Notes: generated from the sequence alone by a model not told the origin. 36,300 nucleotides of DNA from Dunaliella salina (GCA_002284615.2 MU069965.1:65973-102272); one strand, 5' to 3'; numbered from the stretch's first letter, positions 18,474 to 30,352 are shown. A program made the numbers and translations.

Positions 18474-20881
18474 AACATTCTGCCTGCAATATTATGGCGT
18501 TCAGTTTTCATGTTGGAGATGATATGGTTTTGACAGCCTGAGAGCATGTGTAGTGCGCTTTCCAAATAATGGCAGCCTGGGAGGGGGCAAGATGGATCAG
18601 TTGCCCTTTCAAAACGTACTGCACGTTTTTGGTTGTAGAGGGTACCTATGCGGTACTGCAGGATGGTACCCTTCATGGGTACAGAAATGTTGGACATATT
18701 TCTGGAGGCATTGCTGATTTTTTAATCCACTTGCAGTAACAAGTTTAGATAGTTAGAGTAGTTACCTGTTTTGGCATTGGCATATCCAAGCCTGTGCTTA
18801 GAATGCATGTGGGGTTTGAGAGCATCTTGAAGATTGGGGAGATAGGTAAGCTTGGGGGCGGGGGGTGAACCCATAGATGTGCCTGCAGCATTCACTCTTT
18901 TTTCCTTGGGTAACCAGAATATATTTGTAAATGGATTTCACCAAGACTTGCACCAGGGATCTCGGTGTCTGCCACAAAGTTCTGGGCTTGCTTTGCTTGA
19001 TGTTTTGCAATAGCATCTGCACATTCATTTCCAGCGATGCCAGCATTGGACTTCACCTTGTAAATTCGAATTTTGGTATGGAAGTCTTTAATGAGAGTTG
19101 AAATCATTTCAAGGACGTCTCCTTGGATATGCCTGAGGTGTCTTTCAGGACAAAGGAGTTGTTTACCTATTTGATTGAAGGAAATGAGGCTGTCTGATGC
19201 AATATCTGCATGTTTGGTAATGATAGCAGCAGCAATATTGCTGCCAATCCGGCCCTGGTGATGGTTTCCGTAATCCTGGCACCATTTGGTTCTACAAAGT
19301 TCTTGATGTCAGTGAACGGGCAGTAGACGCCTGCTCCAATTTCTTGCTTACCGTTATGGACAAGGCAGCTGCCATCGATGGATATCTGTGGATATCTATA
19401 AGATATCTGTATATGCCCATTTCCTCCCGTCAGCAACTTTGAGACTTAGGAGAGTACTGGATTGGCTGGGCACCAAGTCTGTACCTTGGATACTCATGTG
19501 AGAATTTCTAGGGTGCTTGGAGACGTGTTGTTTGTCAAATGGGACGCGTCCCACTTTATTGAAACCTGGCATGTGAGCATGTATGGGATTTAGGGCAAGG
19601 TGGCTGCTGACATTCTTCAGCTTCCACTCTGTAGCTCCTTTCAGATCTCCTTTCAGGCCCTGTAGCCAGTCTTTGTTATGGCTATTCAGATGGATTCGAG
19701 CTGCAGTGTTCCAAACATCAAAGATACAAAGGTCCCAGGTATGCTGAGGTAGAGGTCTCTCTTGGTTAGTGCAGGATTGAGGGGCACTGTAACCAAGTTT
19801 TTGCGAGGTATGGTTCCAAGGTCGTAACAGAGGTGGGGGTAGGCAGTGACAAATTTGGAGTAGGGGTTGGTTCTCATGTTCTTATTCCAAGCTGGAAGGA
19901 ACATGAATGCAGCAGTGGCTTCTGTGTTGAGAATGGCAGAGTAAATGGCATGTTGCAAAGCTTGGGTCATAATTCCCTCGTCATCAATGGGATGGTAGAC
20001 TGAGAAGCCTGAGAATTTGAATGAAAGGGCATTATGCATGGCACCAGAAAGAGTGTCTCGGGGGTCCGCACTCCAATAATTCTGGTGTTGTGCGTTTTTG
20101 TCTAGTGGGGAGGCCATTTTTTCTTGGGTTACCAAAGCCCATTTTTGAAAGGCAGTATGAATGTGAGTTGGAAGGGCTCGTGAGAAAGAGTCTTTGACCT
20201 CCTTGCTAGAGTACTTTCTTTCAAGCATGGATTTCCGGGAAAGGAGCCCTTGCAGCTCAGTAGCAAAGCTGCCTGGAGCTGGTGTTATTTTCTCGTGCAT
20301 GCCAGCAAGCTTGGCCCCATAAAAACCCCTGTAGAGGATTTGGAAGCGGTTTGGGGACATCATACCAACACATTTGCCTTGCGTATTGTATATGCAAGCC
20401 ATGTGCGCCGTGTATATTTCTGGGAGAATGAGGGGGGATGGAGTAGGAGGGGAATGGCTGTGGGATCCTGTGTCTGATGGTGCTGGATGAGGGGGTTGCT
20501 GGTCCGTGTACTTCACGAGGTCAACCTCGCGCAGCCAATATTCGCATGAGCCTGTAGGTTTTATGTCTGCTTGTGGATTAGTGGGGTTTGTATCAAAAGT
20601 GATTTTGTTGCGCAATTCTGTGTCCATTTTCTGCTGCCATACATTGGTTTCATTAAGTTTTTCAAAGCCCTGTCTTTCAATATTTGAGAGGGTAGAATCT
20701 GCTGTGGGTGCTGTGAGAGGTTGGGCTCGCTCTGTTGTGCTTCGAATTTAAGCAAGCACTCTTTAAATTTAGGCCATGCCTCCTAAATCCTCTGATTCCC
20801 AGGAGGGCTTCCAAGTGACCCTCCTGAGTTCTTCTTTAGTCTGCCGCTCTCTTCCAGTTTTTGGGGCATCATTTAGGTTTG
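18474..20881 (-). pseudogene. Outer family A copy, middle part: post-PHD segment, unknown domain, RNase H, knuckle
   Basis: From high to low coordinates the minus strand encodes VTWKPSWESEDL near 20790, then FKECLLKFEAQ and NETNVWQQKMDTELRNK. The unknown domain follows as a 313-codon frame (20627-19686; IYTAHMACIYNTQGKCVGMM, LPTHIHTAFQKWALVTQEKMASPLD). RNase H comes next (WAYTDGSCLVHNGKQEIGAGVY near 19400; KVKSNAGIAGNECADAIAKHQ near 19060) with His replaced by Asn in the KSHAG block. The last segment is the knuckle CPLPGCHYLESALHMLSGC near 18590. The copy is cut at 18474 by A1 and resumes at 9263. Several frameshifts are present. Confidence 0.8.
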
Positions 20882-23594
20882 GTCTGGAAACCTGAGCGTC
20901 TGAATGCCTATGTGGATGAACTTGAAAGGAACCTGGAGATGCCAATCCAGTTTGAGGATGCTCTGGAAGCAGGCAATGTTGACATTGCGTGCTTTTGTTT
21001 GAGGAGCTGGATCATGCAGGCAGCTAGTGAACATCATGTTGGGATGTACAAGATTCAGGACTGTGTTTTTAAAAGAACTGAGAAGAAGGGGATTCGCAGG
21101 CCTATTTGGTTTGATGAATTGTGCCGACAAAAAAGGCGCAATCTCATCCAAGCTCTGCAGAGTGGTCAAGCATTGCATGCATGTCGTTTCCTGAAAAAAA
21201 AGTACAGAAAGCAAACCAGGCGTGCTCACGAAAAGTACAAGAAGGCTGTGTTTCTGGACAGATTCCAGAGGCACGCCCCTGACATACATGAATTGCTGAG
21301 GAAGCCTGGGACAAACCAGCAGGCTCCTATCACTGCAGAAGGTTGGCGGTCATATCTAAACGAACATTTTGGTGCTCAGTCAGACAGCCCGTCACAAACT
21401 AATTGCACAGCTGTTCATATGCATGGTATGCCTGCTCCTGATGACATGGAAAAACCGGATGCAGCTGCATTATACCCTACTGTCTGTTATTACATGCGAA
21501 GGTTAAATCCCAAGACCTCTCCTGGTTTTGGTGCAATAGCTGCCCCTTTTACTAAATATGCTGAAAAGAGAGTCCCTGCAATGAATGGTAGAGGTACACA
21601 CAGGATCAATGTTTTGGCACCATATGTTGCTCGTTTGTTTGCTGCCATGATGGAGAAGGCCGAGATTCCTGCATGTTGGAAAGCAGCAAAGCTTACTTCC
21701 TTACATAAAAAGGGATCTCTGCTAGACCCTGCAAACTACCGCATGCTTGCTGTGAGCGACATCATGTACAGGATCTATGCAAATGTGCTTCGAGATGTTG
21801 TTACAAGGTGGTGCAGAGAGAACAACAAAATTCCAGATACACAATATGGTTTGTATCCAGGCCGAAACACCCTGCAGCCAATATTTATTTTGCGTCATCT
21901 GCAGCATGCGGCACAAATTAAGCGCCCTCATTGCTCACCGAGGTTGTATGCAGCCTTCATTGATTTCAAGCAGGCTTACAATACAATACCCAGGGATGCT
22001 CTTTGGACTCATCTTCAAGACATTTGCATGCCATCTTGCTTGCTGGCTATCCTGAAAAATATTTATGACAATGATGAATACATACTGGTGGATGGGTGTA
22101 AGCGAGCACATGTGCATCCTAGATGAGGGGTTAAGCAAGGCTGTCCATTGTCTCCTCTGCTATTTTCCTTATATATTAATGATGTTGACTGCCTGGCAGA
22201 GAATGTTAGCGGTGCAGTTACTGGTGCTGAAGATTTTCATGTAAATTATATGTTGCATGCGGATGACCTCTGCCTCACTGCTAATCATCCCACTGAGCTT
22301 CAGCGCATGTTGGACAGGTTACATGGGTATGCGCAAAGGAAAGGCTTAATTATCAACGTGTCAAAGTCTGAGGTTGTGTCCTTCAATTCAAAAGGAAATA
22401 ATGTTCCTATGTTCAACCTAGGTGGCGAGCAGCTCGTGCGTTGAGTCATTCAAATATTTGGGTATGCTGTTTACAAAACAATTTAACCCCCTTGCCTCTT
22501 CTGAGCATATGTGTGCACCTTTCTTGGCTGGATGTCGTCGTATTAGGCACGTTGCAGATCAATATAAGCTAGCAGATAGGCCTCATACCATGCTTTGGTT
22601 GACTAAGACATATACTCTCCCTGCTAGCATGTATGCTAGTCAAATTTGGGGTACCAGGTTTATGAGACCAGGAGATGAGATGACCTGCCCGTTGCAGACT
22701 ATGCACCTGTGTTTACTGAAGCAAATTCTTAAAGTGAAAAAAACTACACCAAATTGGTCGGTGCAGCGTGAATGTGGGTTTGAACCATTACAATTTTATT
22801 GGTTTTGAGCTGCTGTCAGATTTTATAATGCCTCACTTGCCTGCAACAGCACTACTTTACGCAGGGTACTTGGAGCGGATATTGACATGAGTAGTAACTC
22901 TAAAAAGTGCTGGACATCAGAGTTTATATCTGCTTTTCAGGGATTGGATAGGTGCAACTGCTTCACACATTGCGTGTATTCAGGCCAGCCCAATTAGGAT
23001 ACATGATTTTGTGGTTGATTTACGGAAAAGGCATAGGAGCGTGAGGCCAACTGAGGATCATGCTGAGCATGGTGCTCATTTAAACAAGTTAGCCAAGTAC
23101 CATAACTGGGTAGCGCTTCCCTTCCGGCATAATTCTGCTTTTGGTAAACCTCTCCATACTCCTAGGTATCTGCATTTGGATTTGGGTAGGCATATGCAGA
23201 GGAGCACTGCTTGCTTCCGACTGCATGCCCATAAGCTCCGAGTTGAAACTTCTCATTGGCATGGACATGCACCTCAATGTGATTTATGTGTTTCAGAACA
23301 ATGGCAGGATGAAAAGCACGTCATCTTTCTATGCCCTTGCAACTTCCTGTGTTGTCTTAGGAGAAAGTATGCACAAATTTTTGTAGTGCCTTTCCTGCTC
23401 ACAGAGTAGTGTCAGATGATACAGGATCTTTCTTTTTTTCTGATGCCTGCTCTCTGGATGTAGCTCGTTTCTTTCAAAACCAAGATACTCAGACTTATCG
23501 CTTCATCTCTCAGCTTATGGATTTCTTTCACCACACCGAGCAGCCAAACTTTCTGGCTGAAGGTTATGTTCCCTTGTCAACCTTGTAAACCTTG
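20882..23594 (+). pseudogene. Family B non-LTR retrotransposon with RT, 5'-truncated, inserted in the outer family A copy
   Basis: The longest frame starts inside the host element: its first seven residues, from the ATG at 20861, are flanking sequence, so that start is not real. It encodes the pre-RT region, RT motifs AKLTSLHKKG and ANYRMLAVSD, motif A FIDFKQAYNTI, then a TGA where Arg is expected before GVKQGCPLSPLLFSLYI. Motif C is LHADDLCL. After a frameshift near 22440 come SFKYLGMLF and the post-RT region, with another TGA after QFYWF, then the zinc motif CDLC ... DEKHVIFLC near 23280. The 3' end carries CTGGCTGAAGG and TTGTAAACC-like repeats. The apurinic-type endonuclease is lost by truncation. 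Flanks share GTTTG, with CAAACCT against CAAACTC on the minus strand. Confidence 0.87.
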
Positions 23595-25725
23595 AGTTTG
23601 CACAGGCGGGACATGCCCATGTGTCGGCTGTTGCAGCTTCTTGTCTTTGCTCATCCGATAACATCCAAGCTCCTTCATGCATCCCCAATGGTAAGTCTGG
23701 TGGCACGCATCACAAACATACATATCAGGAAATGGATCCTCAAAGGTTCCGGTTTAATAAGTTTGGTAGTAATTGCACACTTGACAGCAGGCACACTCAA
23801 GATCAATGCGAGCAGCAGGTGAGACATTTTCAGGCACAAGGTTGGCTTCTTTGAATAGTGGCAGGGCCCATTTTGCAATGATCATAGGTGCATGGGTATG
23901 ATACTGCACTTGGAGGTGGTCGGGGGAGCTTGATTGTTCTTTCTTGTTCTCCGCATAAATCCTCCAATCATCCATGTAAGTAGCATCTAAATCATGATAG
24001 TAGATATAACTGATTGCATGGCTAGCAGTAGTCTCTTTGGCAAGTTTCTCAGCTGTGTTTCTCCTGTAGTTCCAGACTTTGGGGCCTTGGGAAAGAGAGC
24101 TTAGAGAGTGGATGGTGGGGGAAATGACCTCTCTGCCTGTGTGGAGCCATTGTTGCCTCTTCTTTCTGGGTCTGTTTGTTTGAGTATCTAGGCTGTGCAG
24201 AGGAACGGTTTGTGTCTGAGGGTTGAGACATCATGTATCTAATGTTGGTGGTTAGTGCTTGGGGGGGTGGGCTGTGTAGGGATATGGTGAGCAGTGCTCA
24301 GACAAGCATGTGAACTCCTATCATTCGGGCTAACCTGGCTGAATTGAGACGTGGAAGAGGAGGTATTTCTCAATGCTGAGCATGTGCGTTAGCTGGGTGG
24401 CCCTTTTGCAGTAGTATCCTGTACGGCAGGAGCCAGAGTATCCAGGCTCAGCCAAGGCTTGCAGTGAGTCTTTCTGCAGAGGGGTGGAGTGCTTGTGTGG
24501 GAGTGATGTTGAGTGTAGCATTGAAGCGAGTTCTTCTACTGAGTGGCTCTTCCAGTGACTGTATATCCATTACATTTGAAACTTGTTGTGTTCCAGGACA
24601 ATTCTTGGGTGTAGGATGGTTGACTGCACGTCTGAAGCAGCGTCAGGTGTGTTCATGGGTGTAGAAAGATGTGGAGCGAAGCTGTGGCGGTGGCACTGCT
24701 TGAGTGGGGGGCCCCGGGGATGAAGCTGGGTTGGGGTTTTGCTCGTTGGAAAATCTGGGTGTGGGGAGGCTGTTCCCCACCCATGCGAGTGTTGATAGGG
24801 CCGCTCACATGAGTGTTCAAGTTGTTGATACGACGGTAAACTGGGAGGGTATTTGCTTCTGTGTTTTTGTAGGCAGTGATCTTTTGAGGATGTGTTCAGT
24901 CCTTGTTGTGGAGCAAGGTGGACAAGAGCTGCCAGCCTGTTAAGTGCAATTTTACATTTGTTGTTCACCTTGAGGTGTTTAGCCTGAAGTTGAGAGACTA
25001 AGATGACGTGAGTTTTGCAACGAGATGTAAGCTCATGTAGCCCGCTGATTCCCATATTCAGCAGAGGTTGCATAATGCAGGTGATGAGAGTAGGGAGGTT
25101 GTGAGGAGGCGGTTTGTGCAAGGTAAGGGCTTCACAAATGTGCTCTAGTTCCTCCTCGAACACACTAGTGCCATTTTTCATGAGATGGAGCTTGCTGGAA
25201 TGCATGCTAGTCAGCTGGCGGGCGCACATGATTTAGTTGAGCTGACGCTTTATGTGCAGATTTGTTCCTCTTCGTTTGGTGAGGTAGGTTTCAGGTAAAG
25301 TATTGGGGTTTTCTATCTGCTTAGTTAGGAGGTTGAGGCTAACTGTGCGGTGTCTTACTGAGGGGTCCTGAAGGCTGGAACAGAGAGAAAAAGCCTGGCG
25401 TCTATGGTAATCTGAACAGATTGAAGTGCGTCCCAGTCAAAAATTGTCAGGACCTTCGCGGACCATTGCTGCAGCTGTGCTTTTCCAAAGTTTGTGTTTG
25501 TGTTTGACCATTCTGTCTATCATGATGTCCCAGATGGTAAGGTCAGTAGGGGGTGCAGGGAGTTACTGCAAAAGAGTAAGCAAGGCTAGGGATAATGGCT
25601 GTGCGGACTATGTTTAGCACTTGTCGTGGGGATGCATAGGATGCGTCAAGGTTATCTAGATTACTTTTGAGATTACAAGTTACACACTGAATCTGGTGCT
25701 TCCAGCTAAGGTCCAGAACTCAGAC
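23595..25725 (-). pseudogene. Outer family A copy, 5' part: end of RT region, linker, PHD finger
   Basis: From 25725 downward the minus strand reads LSWKHQIQC, VLNIVRTAIIPSLAYSFAVTPCTPTDL, DRMVKHKHKLWKSTAAAMVREG and VRHRTVSLN. The linker start follows (25229-24570, ISGLHELTSRCKTHVILVSQL), then Ser/Pro/His-rich sequence. The PHD region has WRIYAENKKEQ, APMIIAKWALPLF, IDLECACCQVCNYY near 23780, CDACHQTYHWGCMKELGC near 23680 and TWACPAC near 23610. The family B element then interrupts, and the frame resumes at 20881. The RT core is absent: this copy was truncated just after it, or was inserted that way, into A'. Confidence 0.77.
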
Positions 25726-28300
25726 AAATAAATCACAACTCTTTACAACTACTCACCCAGCATACACCCTTAGGTTGGTCCTGGAGCTCTCAAGTCTATC
25801 TGCTCCATCCACTCAAGGCGACCACAGAACCAAGCGACTGAGCTCATCCACGCAAACCCTTCATCAAAGTACTCCAGAAACTCAAACAACAAAAAAGTCT
25901 GAACGCAACTCCACAAGATTCCCGACTAGCCCCGCCGAAGTGACAGGGGTCAATTCACCCACTATGCATACAAATTTAACTTAAATTGAATCAATGCAGA
26001 AAACTTGTGGGACCACAAAAAGAAGCATGCACAGCTAAACTGTACCTCTGCCATACACACGTCCTTACCTGGCAAATACTAAGCAGAAAAAGGAAAAGCA
26101 CCTCACCCGCACACTCACAATCACAATATCTGGTTGTTTGGGAGCCAATGATAATTAAAAAGTGGGTTCACACAGAGCATGCCACTATCCTAGTCGAATT
26201 CCCCTCAGGAGGTCTAACATTCCAGCCACCCCAAGCCTACCTAAATCCTCTTGCTCCTCCTGAAAAATGTGAGACACATGCAGCTTATTGCCATTTGTAA
26301 CAATGAGGGAAAGCACAAGATCTTCTATAACAACCCAAAATAGCTTGAGGAATTAAAACAAGATATCCATGTAGGAAACTGGTACCCCAGAATCAGTCAA
26401 CAGATTGCAGAAAATCAAAACACTACCCTCTGTTTTGAAGCACCCAGCACATGGAGGAAAAGATTTGCACTTTTGCATCTTGACACGCACAACATCTTTG
26501 AAGTCTGCAGCGAAAAAGAACCATTACACCTAACGTACAACCATACCTGCAACCCCTGTAACAAAAGACCCCAGGCTGGCGACACCTAACATATACAGAT
26601 GGCGGTGTCATAAAGCCCTACAAAAAGAATACACAGCAAGCAGGAGCAGCCTTTCTCATCCCAGAAGACATCTCCTCCTCTGAAACTGTAACCTGCACAA
26701 TAAATCCCAAGGGCCATGGTCCCACTTATACTATTAACAGAGCAGAGCTCGCTGCAATTTTGATAGCTCTACAGCGAGGGCACACTTCAATTGCGACTGA
26801 CAGTTCTTCAGCACTTAACCAGATTAAGAACGAGCTCCTGAAACCCATGGATATGCCCACGCACTTACATACACCACTGCTCAAAGAAATCATAGCCTGC
26901 ATTAACGCTTCAGAAGGCCCTGTCCACTTCTACAAAGTATATCACACTGTGGCATCCTTGGTAATGAAAGCGCGGATGCCCTTGTTCATCAAGCAGCTTC
27001 GCTACCTGATGAAGCTAACACCTCACTCAACCAGGCAGAAACTCCTTTTTTCCATCTCTATTGGCTTGCTGCATCTGTCACAACACATAGCATTCATATA
27101 GAATAGTTGCCCCTTTCGAACCTCCAGGACAAACTGAAACAAGTAATGCATGAAAACCGCAAATTGGGAACAGCAAACCTCAGTACATATAGCTACAAAA
27201 TTGGCAGAGCCTGCTCAGGATGTCCAATGCTCACCCCATTGCCAATTCAAAAATTAGTCATGCTTTCTGGCGCATGAAAGCTGTAAACCTCAAAGAATAA
27301 ACCAATGTCCTCAAATATCGAACAGACACCCTTTACAATGGCAAACATGCCAGACGCTTCAGTGGCCACCCTGGGCCTTCTCTTTGCCCTCTTTGTGGTA
27401 CACCTGATAGCACCTCCTATATCCTACTCAGATGCACTCACTCACAGATAAGCAGGATGAATATCAATCGCCACCATCAAGCACTCAGCATCTGTGGTGA
27501 AGCAATCAGCAAGGGGGAATTTGGATTTTACATCATATCTATAGATGCATGTAATACAGAGAGGCTACGCTCCCTGGATATGGATATTCCAAATACTATA
27601 CACCGACGCATTCCACATTGGCTGTTTCCATTTCCACATTGGCTGTTTCCATCCAGACAACCACCATACACACACAGCTCATTCGCCCTGATGGCATTAT
27701 AGTTTTGCCCCTAGAAGGCAGAGACTCCACACATGACCCGCAGGATATGTATCCCAGAAACAGAGATATCCACCTCATTGAGCTCAAATTTTGTCCTGAC
27801 ACCAAACCCGAACAAACTCTCCACACTGCACAAAATCAGCACAAACGCACCATTGAAAGCTTATGCACAAGATCTCTCCGGGGCACACACCGCAATAACA
27901 GAGTCACAGACACTACATACTACACTTATTGGAGTTGCTGGAACTATCTTCAATCTCTACACTATTGATCCCCTTTGCAAACTTGTCCTCACCAAAGATA
28001 AAGCTCACAAGACTGCCAAAGAACTCCACTATCACGCCGTAAAGTTCCTTCACAACACCAAAAATGCCATCCAATTTAGTAACTTAAGCAATGGAGGTTT
28101 GGGGGAGGGGGCTACAGGTAGAGCTGTGTGCAGGTCAGCAAGGCGCGCAGCGGGACGGATAGCCGACGACCCGCCGGACCCACATTAGCTGGGCTGCGTA
28201 GCTTGCCTTTGTTGGTGGGGCCCACTGCCCGTGCCAACTGTTGGGTCTTTCCTTAATGCACGCTGGTGAATGCCAGCATAGTCTTTTACTTCTATGTCCT
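25726..28300 (+). pseudogene. Family A' retrotransposon, right part: linker, RNase H, knuckle, RLE-like domain
   Basis: This is a divergent relative of family A on the opposite strand. Plus-strand segments in order: a Ser/Thr/Gln-rich linker (25775-25980); EPMIIKKW near 26150, matching APMIIAKW; a frame with IAICNNEGKHKIFY and CNPCNKRPQAGDT; RNase H with YTDGG (~26595), INRAELAAILIAL and IATDSSSALNQI (~26790), then HFYKV followed by a disrupted KSHAG block; knuckle CPLCGTPDSTSYILLRCTH near 27390; RPDGIIVLPLEG near 27690 and HLIELKFCPDTKPEQ near 27775, the PD-(D/E)xK pair; and a tail ending DPPDPH and a stop at 28188. I cannot see a PHD finger here. Many frameshifts are present. A 21-bp unit is duplicated at 27611-27652. 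Confidence 0.75.
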
Positions 28301-28307
28301 AGATGAA

Positions 28308-28560
28308 AGGTAAGGTAAGGGCACATTGCTATGTTTGCCTCAATTGGGCATCTGAGCGGAATCGGATCCCCAACCTCCGGGGTCTAACTGGAAGGAGGAG
28401 GGCCGGTCCCGGCGACTTAACTTTGCCGGTGCTCTGTTCAAGATGATAAGCGTGTCACCTTTTTGGGGTACAGGTTCACTTCTCATTGAATATGCAGGAA
28501 AATGACAAATTCCATTCTTAAATTTATGGTACCGTAGAGAGATGTGACCAATACGCATCC
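28308..28560 (-). mobile_element. Family D short retroelement (3' end), minus strand
   Basis: On the minus strand the element ends CGCTCAGATGCCC, then AGCAATGTGCCC, then CTTACCTTACC. A very similar end (GCTCAGCTGCCC ... AGCAATGTAACCTTAC) lies on the plus strand at 29637-29678, and a tail-only copy lies at 16454-16486. A GGGATCCGATTCC motif near 28372 is reminiscent of a Pol III B box. It may be a SINE or the 3' end of a longer element. The 5' limit is not determined. Confidence 0.5.
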
Positions 28561-29339
28561 TCCTTGGAAATAGTTAGTTTTACACGTACTCATCATTTAC
28601 GCACCCATGATACAAGTAATTATTTCCAAATACGCACATTTACGCAATGCCAAAAGGGCCTTTGTACAAAAAATCAACTTGAAGGTGGTTTCAGAGCAAG
28701 CTAGCATTCTCACTCAGCTTGGCCTGCCTGGCTTGCGCTTGCGCTTTGCTTCCTTTTCTGCGCGTTTTTCCTTGTCCTTGCTGCTGCATAAAGGTGGCAT
28801 CCTGCGGCTTTGCCTTCTCCTTCTTCTGGGTTGAGGCTCCTGCTCGAGGAAGCGGTGAAAGCTAGGCTGGAAGTCCCGATGAGGGGGTGGAGAGGAGGTG
28901 GAGGGGGATGCTGCTGGTCGCTGCCTTGCTCATTGCCAAAAAAAAATATTATTATTGTTCGCACACATACGCAGCGCTTCAGATAATTATTTTTTCGCCG
29001 GCTGCAATTTTCACGCACAGCCCCAAAAAGATATTTTTGCATAATGATATATTCTCTCTACGGTATTGTCCTCTTTTGTGTGCAGTCATACCTCTTGACT
29101 GGAGGGCTGTTTCTGTAATCCCCTGCAATTCCGAAATTTGACTCAGTGGATGATTACAAAATAAAAATAAATGTAAGATGATTACAGCTACACTGCCAGT
29201 GATGACAAGCATACGCAAAACCGATCTTTTTGTGGGGGCAGGTGCGCAATGTGTTGGTCCCTGGGCAGTACCTCCTCCTTGTAGTAATGAAAGTGCCTGG
29301 TTCATATGTTTGGGAATCTCTTCAATTTTCCCTGGCAGG
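28561..29339. other. Unassigned spacer
   Basis: I see no recognisable gene or transposon protein. A Pro/Ser/Lys-rich frame on the minus strand (29042-28710) has no counterpart elsewhere in the window and is probably non-coding. AT-rich stretches lie at 28930-29060 and 29150-29190. Confidence 0.35.
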
Positions 29340-29415
29340 TCTTTTTCCTGATCTCAGAGGAAGCCAAGCAGCCAAAGTTTCCGGTTGAGGGCTCAATCCC
29401 ATTGTAATCCTTGCA
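29340..29415 (+). mobile_element. Family B 3'-end fragment
   Basis: AGCCAAGCAGCCAAAG, then a diverged version of the CTGGCTGAAGG block, then CCCATTGTAATCCTTGC match the 3' terminal ~70 bases of family B (compare 30828-30881). The rest of the element is missing. Confidence 0.55.
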
Positions 29416-29559
29416 ATCCCATTTTTTTGCTCGAACTGGTCTAGTTATAGGCCTCTATGTCTCTGCTCATCTAAGTCTGTTCTGAGATACACATGTTTGC
29501 AATGTACACATTTTTTCTCTGCCTACACAAGTGAAACAGCTTCATATTATTTTCTCAGG

Positions 29560-29678
29560 TTTGTTTGGCTAAGAAGCCGAACTTACTGGCTGAAGGCTTA
29601 ATCCCCCATGTAAACCTTATACAAACCTTTGTCTTCGCTCAGCTGCCCTTATAGGCGGATAAAGCAATGTAACCTTAC
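29560..29678 (+). mobile_element. Family B 3'-end fragment followed by a family D 3' end
   Basis: AAGCCGAACTTACTGGCTGAAGG and ATGTAAACCTTATAC match the family B terminus. They are followed by TCGCTCAGCTGCCC and AGCAATGTAACCTTAC, the family D terminus. The second could be a family B variant, which would mean the two families share a 3' end. Confidence 0.5.
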
Positions 29679-29687
29679 TTAATTCTC
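29678..29687 (+). repeat. 10-bp target-site duplication, left copy (tandem family B array)
   Basis: CTTAATTCTC, repeated exactly at 30882-30891. Together they bracket both family B copies of the array. Confidence 0.82.
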
Positions 29688-30352
29688 AAAATGTGATCAT
29701 GAGCCTTTGCAGTTTTATTGGTTCCGTGCAGCAGTCAGGTTCTACAATGCTTTGCTGCGCAGCAATAGTACTACACTGCGCAAGGTGCTGCAAGCAGATG
29801 TTGACATGAGCTGCATATCTCGTAAATGTTGGACCTCAGAGTTTTTGGCAGTATGTAATGGCTTGGACAGGTGCAATATGTATATCCAATGTGTGCGTTC
29901 AGGGCAGCCAGTAGCACTGCAGGAGTTCGTTGCTGATCTGAGAAAAAGGCTACGAGGCGTGTGGAATGCGGCTGCCTTGGCAGAGCACAATGAGCGTGTG
30001 AACAAATTAGCCAAGTATCATCACTGGGTGGCTCTCCCTTCGAAGTGAAAAACATGTTGTGTTCCTTTGTTCCTGCGGTCCTGTGTGTTCTCTTAGAAGG
30101 ACTTATGAACATCTCTTTTCTGACTTCCCCTCTGCTCACAAAGTTCTTCAGGACGAGGCAGGCGCTTTTTATTACACTCAGGCTAGTTCTGAGGATGTCT
30201 TTCATTTCTTACAGGACCAAACTAATTAGACTTATCGTTTTATTTCTAATCTCATGGATTTTTATTCTTCGGATGAAACAGTTCATCAGGCCGAGCAGCC
30301 AAACAACCTGGCTGAAGGTCAAACCCAATTGTAACCTTGTAACCTTCTAACC
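29688..30352 (+). pseudogene. Family B copy 1 of a tandem pair, with a ~200-bp internal deletion
   Basis: The plus frame begins CDHEPLQFYWFRAAVRFYNALLRSN and continues EFVADLRKRLRGVW and NKLAKYHHWVALPSK. It then jumps at about 30046 directly to the zinc-binding end (EKxMLCSFVPAVLCVL in the shifted frame). About 206 bases present in copy 2 are missing. The copy ends with GGCTGAAGGTC and TTGTAACCTTGTAACCTTC. The intact Arg codon after QFYWF shows that the TGA in the 20882 copy is a mutation. Confidence 0.85.

Noticed and set aside
20861..22126. A complete host or retroelement gene starting at the ATG at 20861
   Set aside because: The first seven codons belong to the interrupted family A copy, and the true element sequence begins at about 20882 after 5' truncation.
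9264..25725. LTR retrotransposon or Pandoravirus-like/giant-virus insertion
   Set aside because: There are no long terminal repeats, integrase, protease or capsid genes. The RT motifs, tails and TSDs fit non-LTR retrotransposition.
28710..29042. 110-codon minus-strand Pro/Ser/Lys-rich frame
   Set aside because: Low-complexity composition, with no homologue recognised and no splice or start context.
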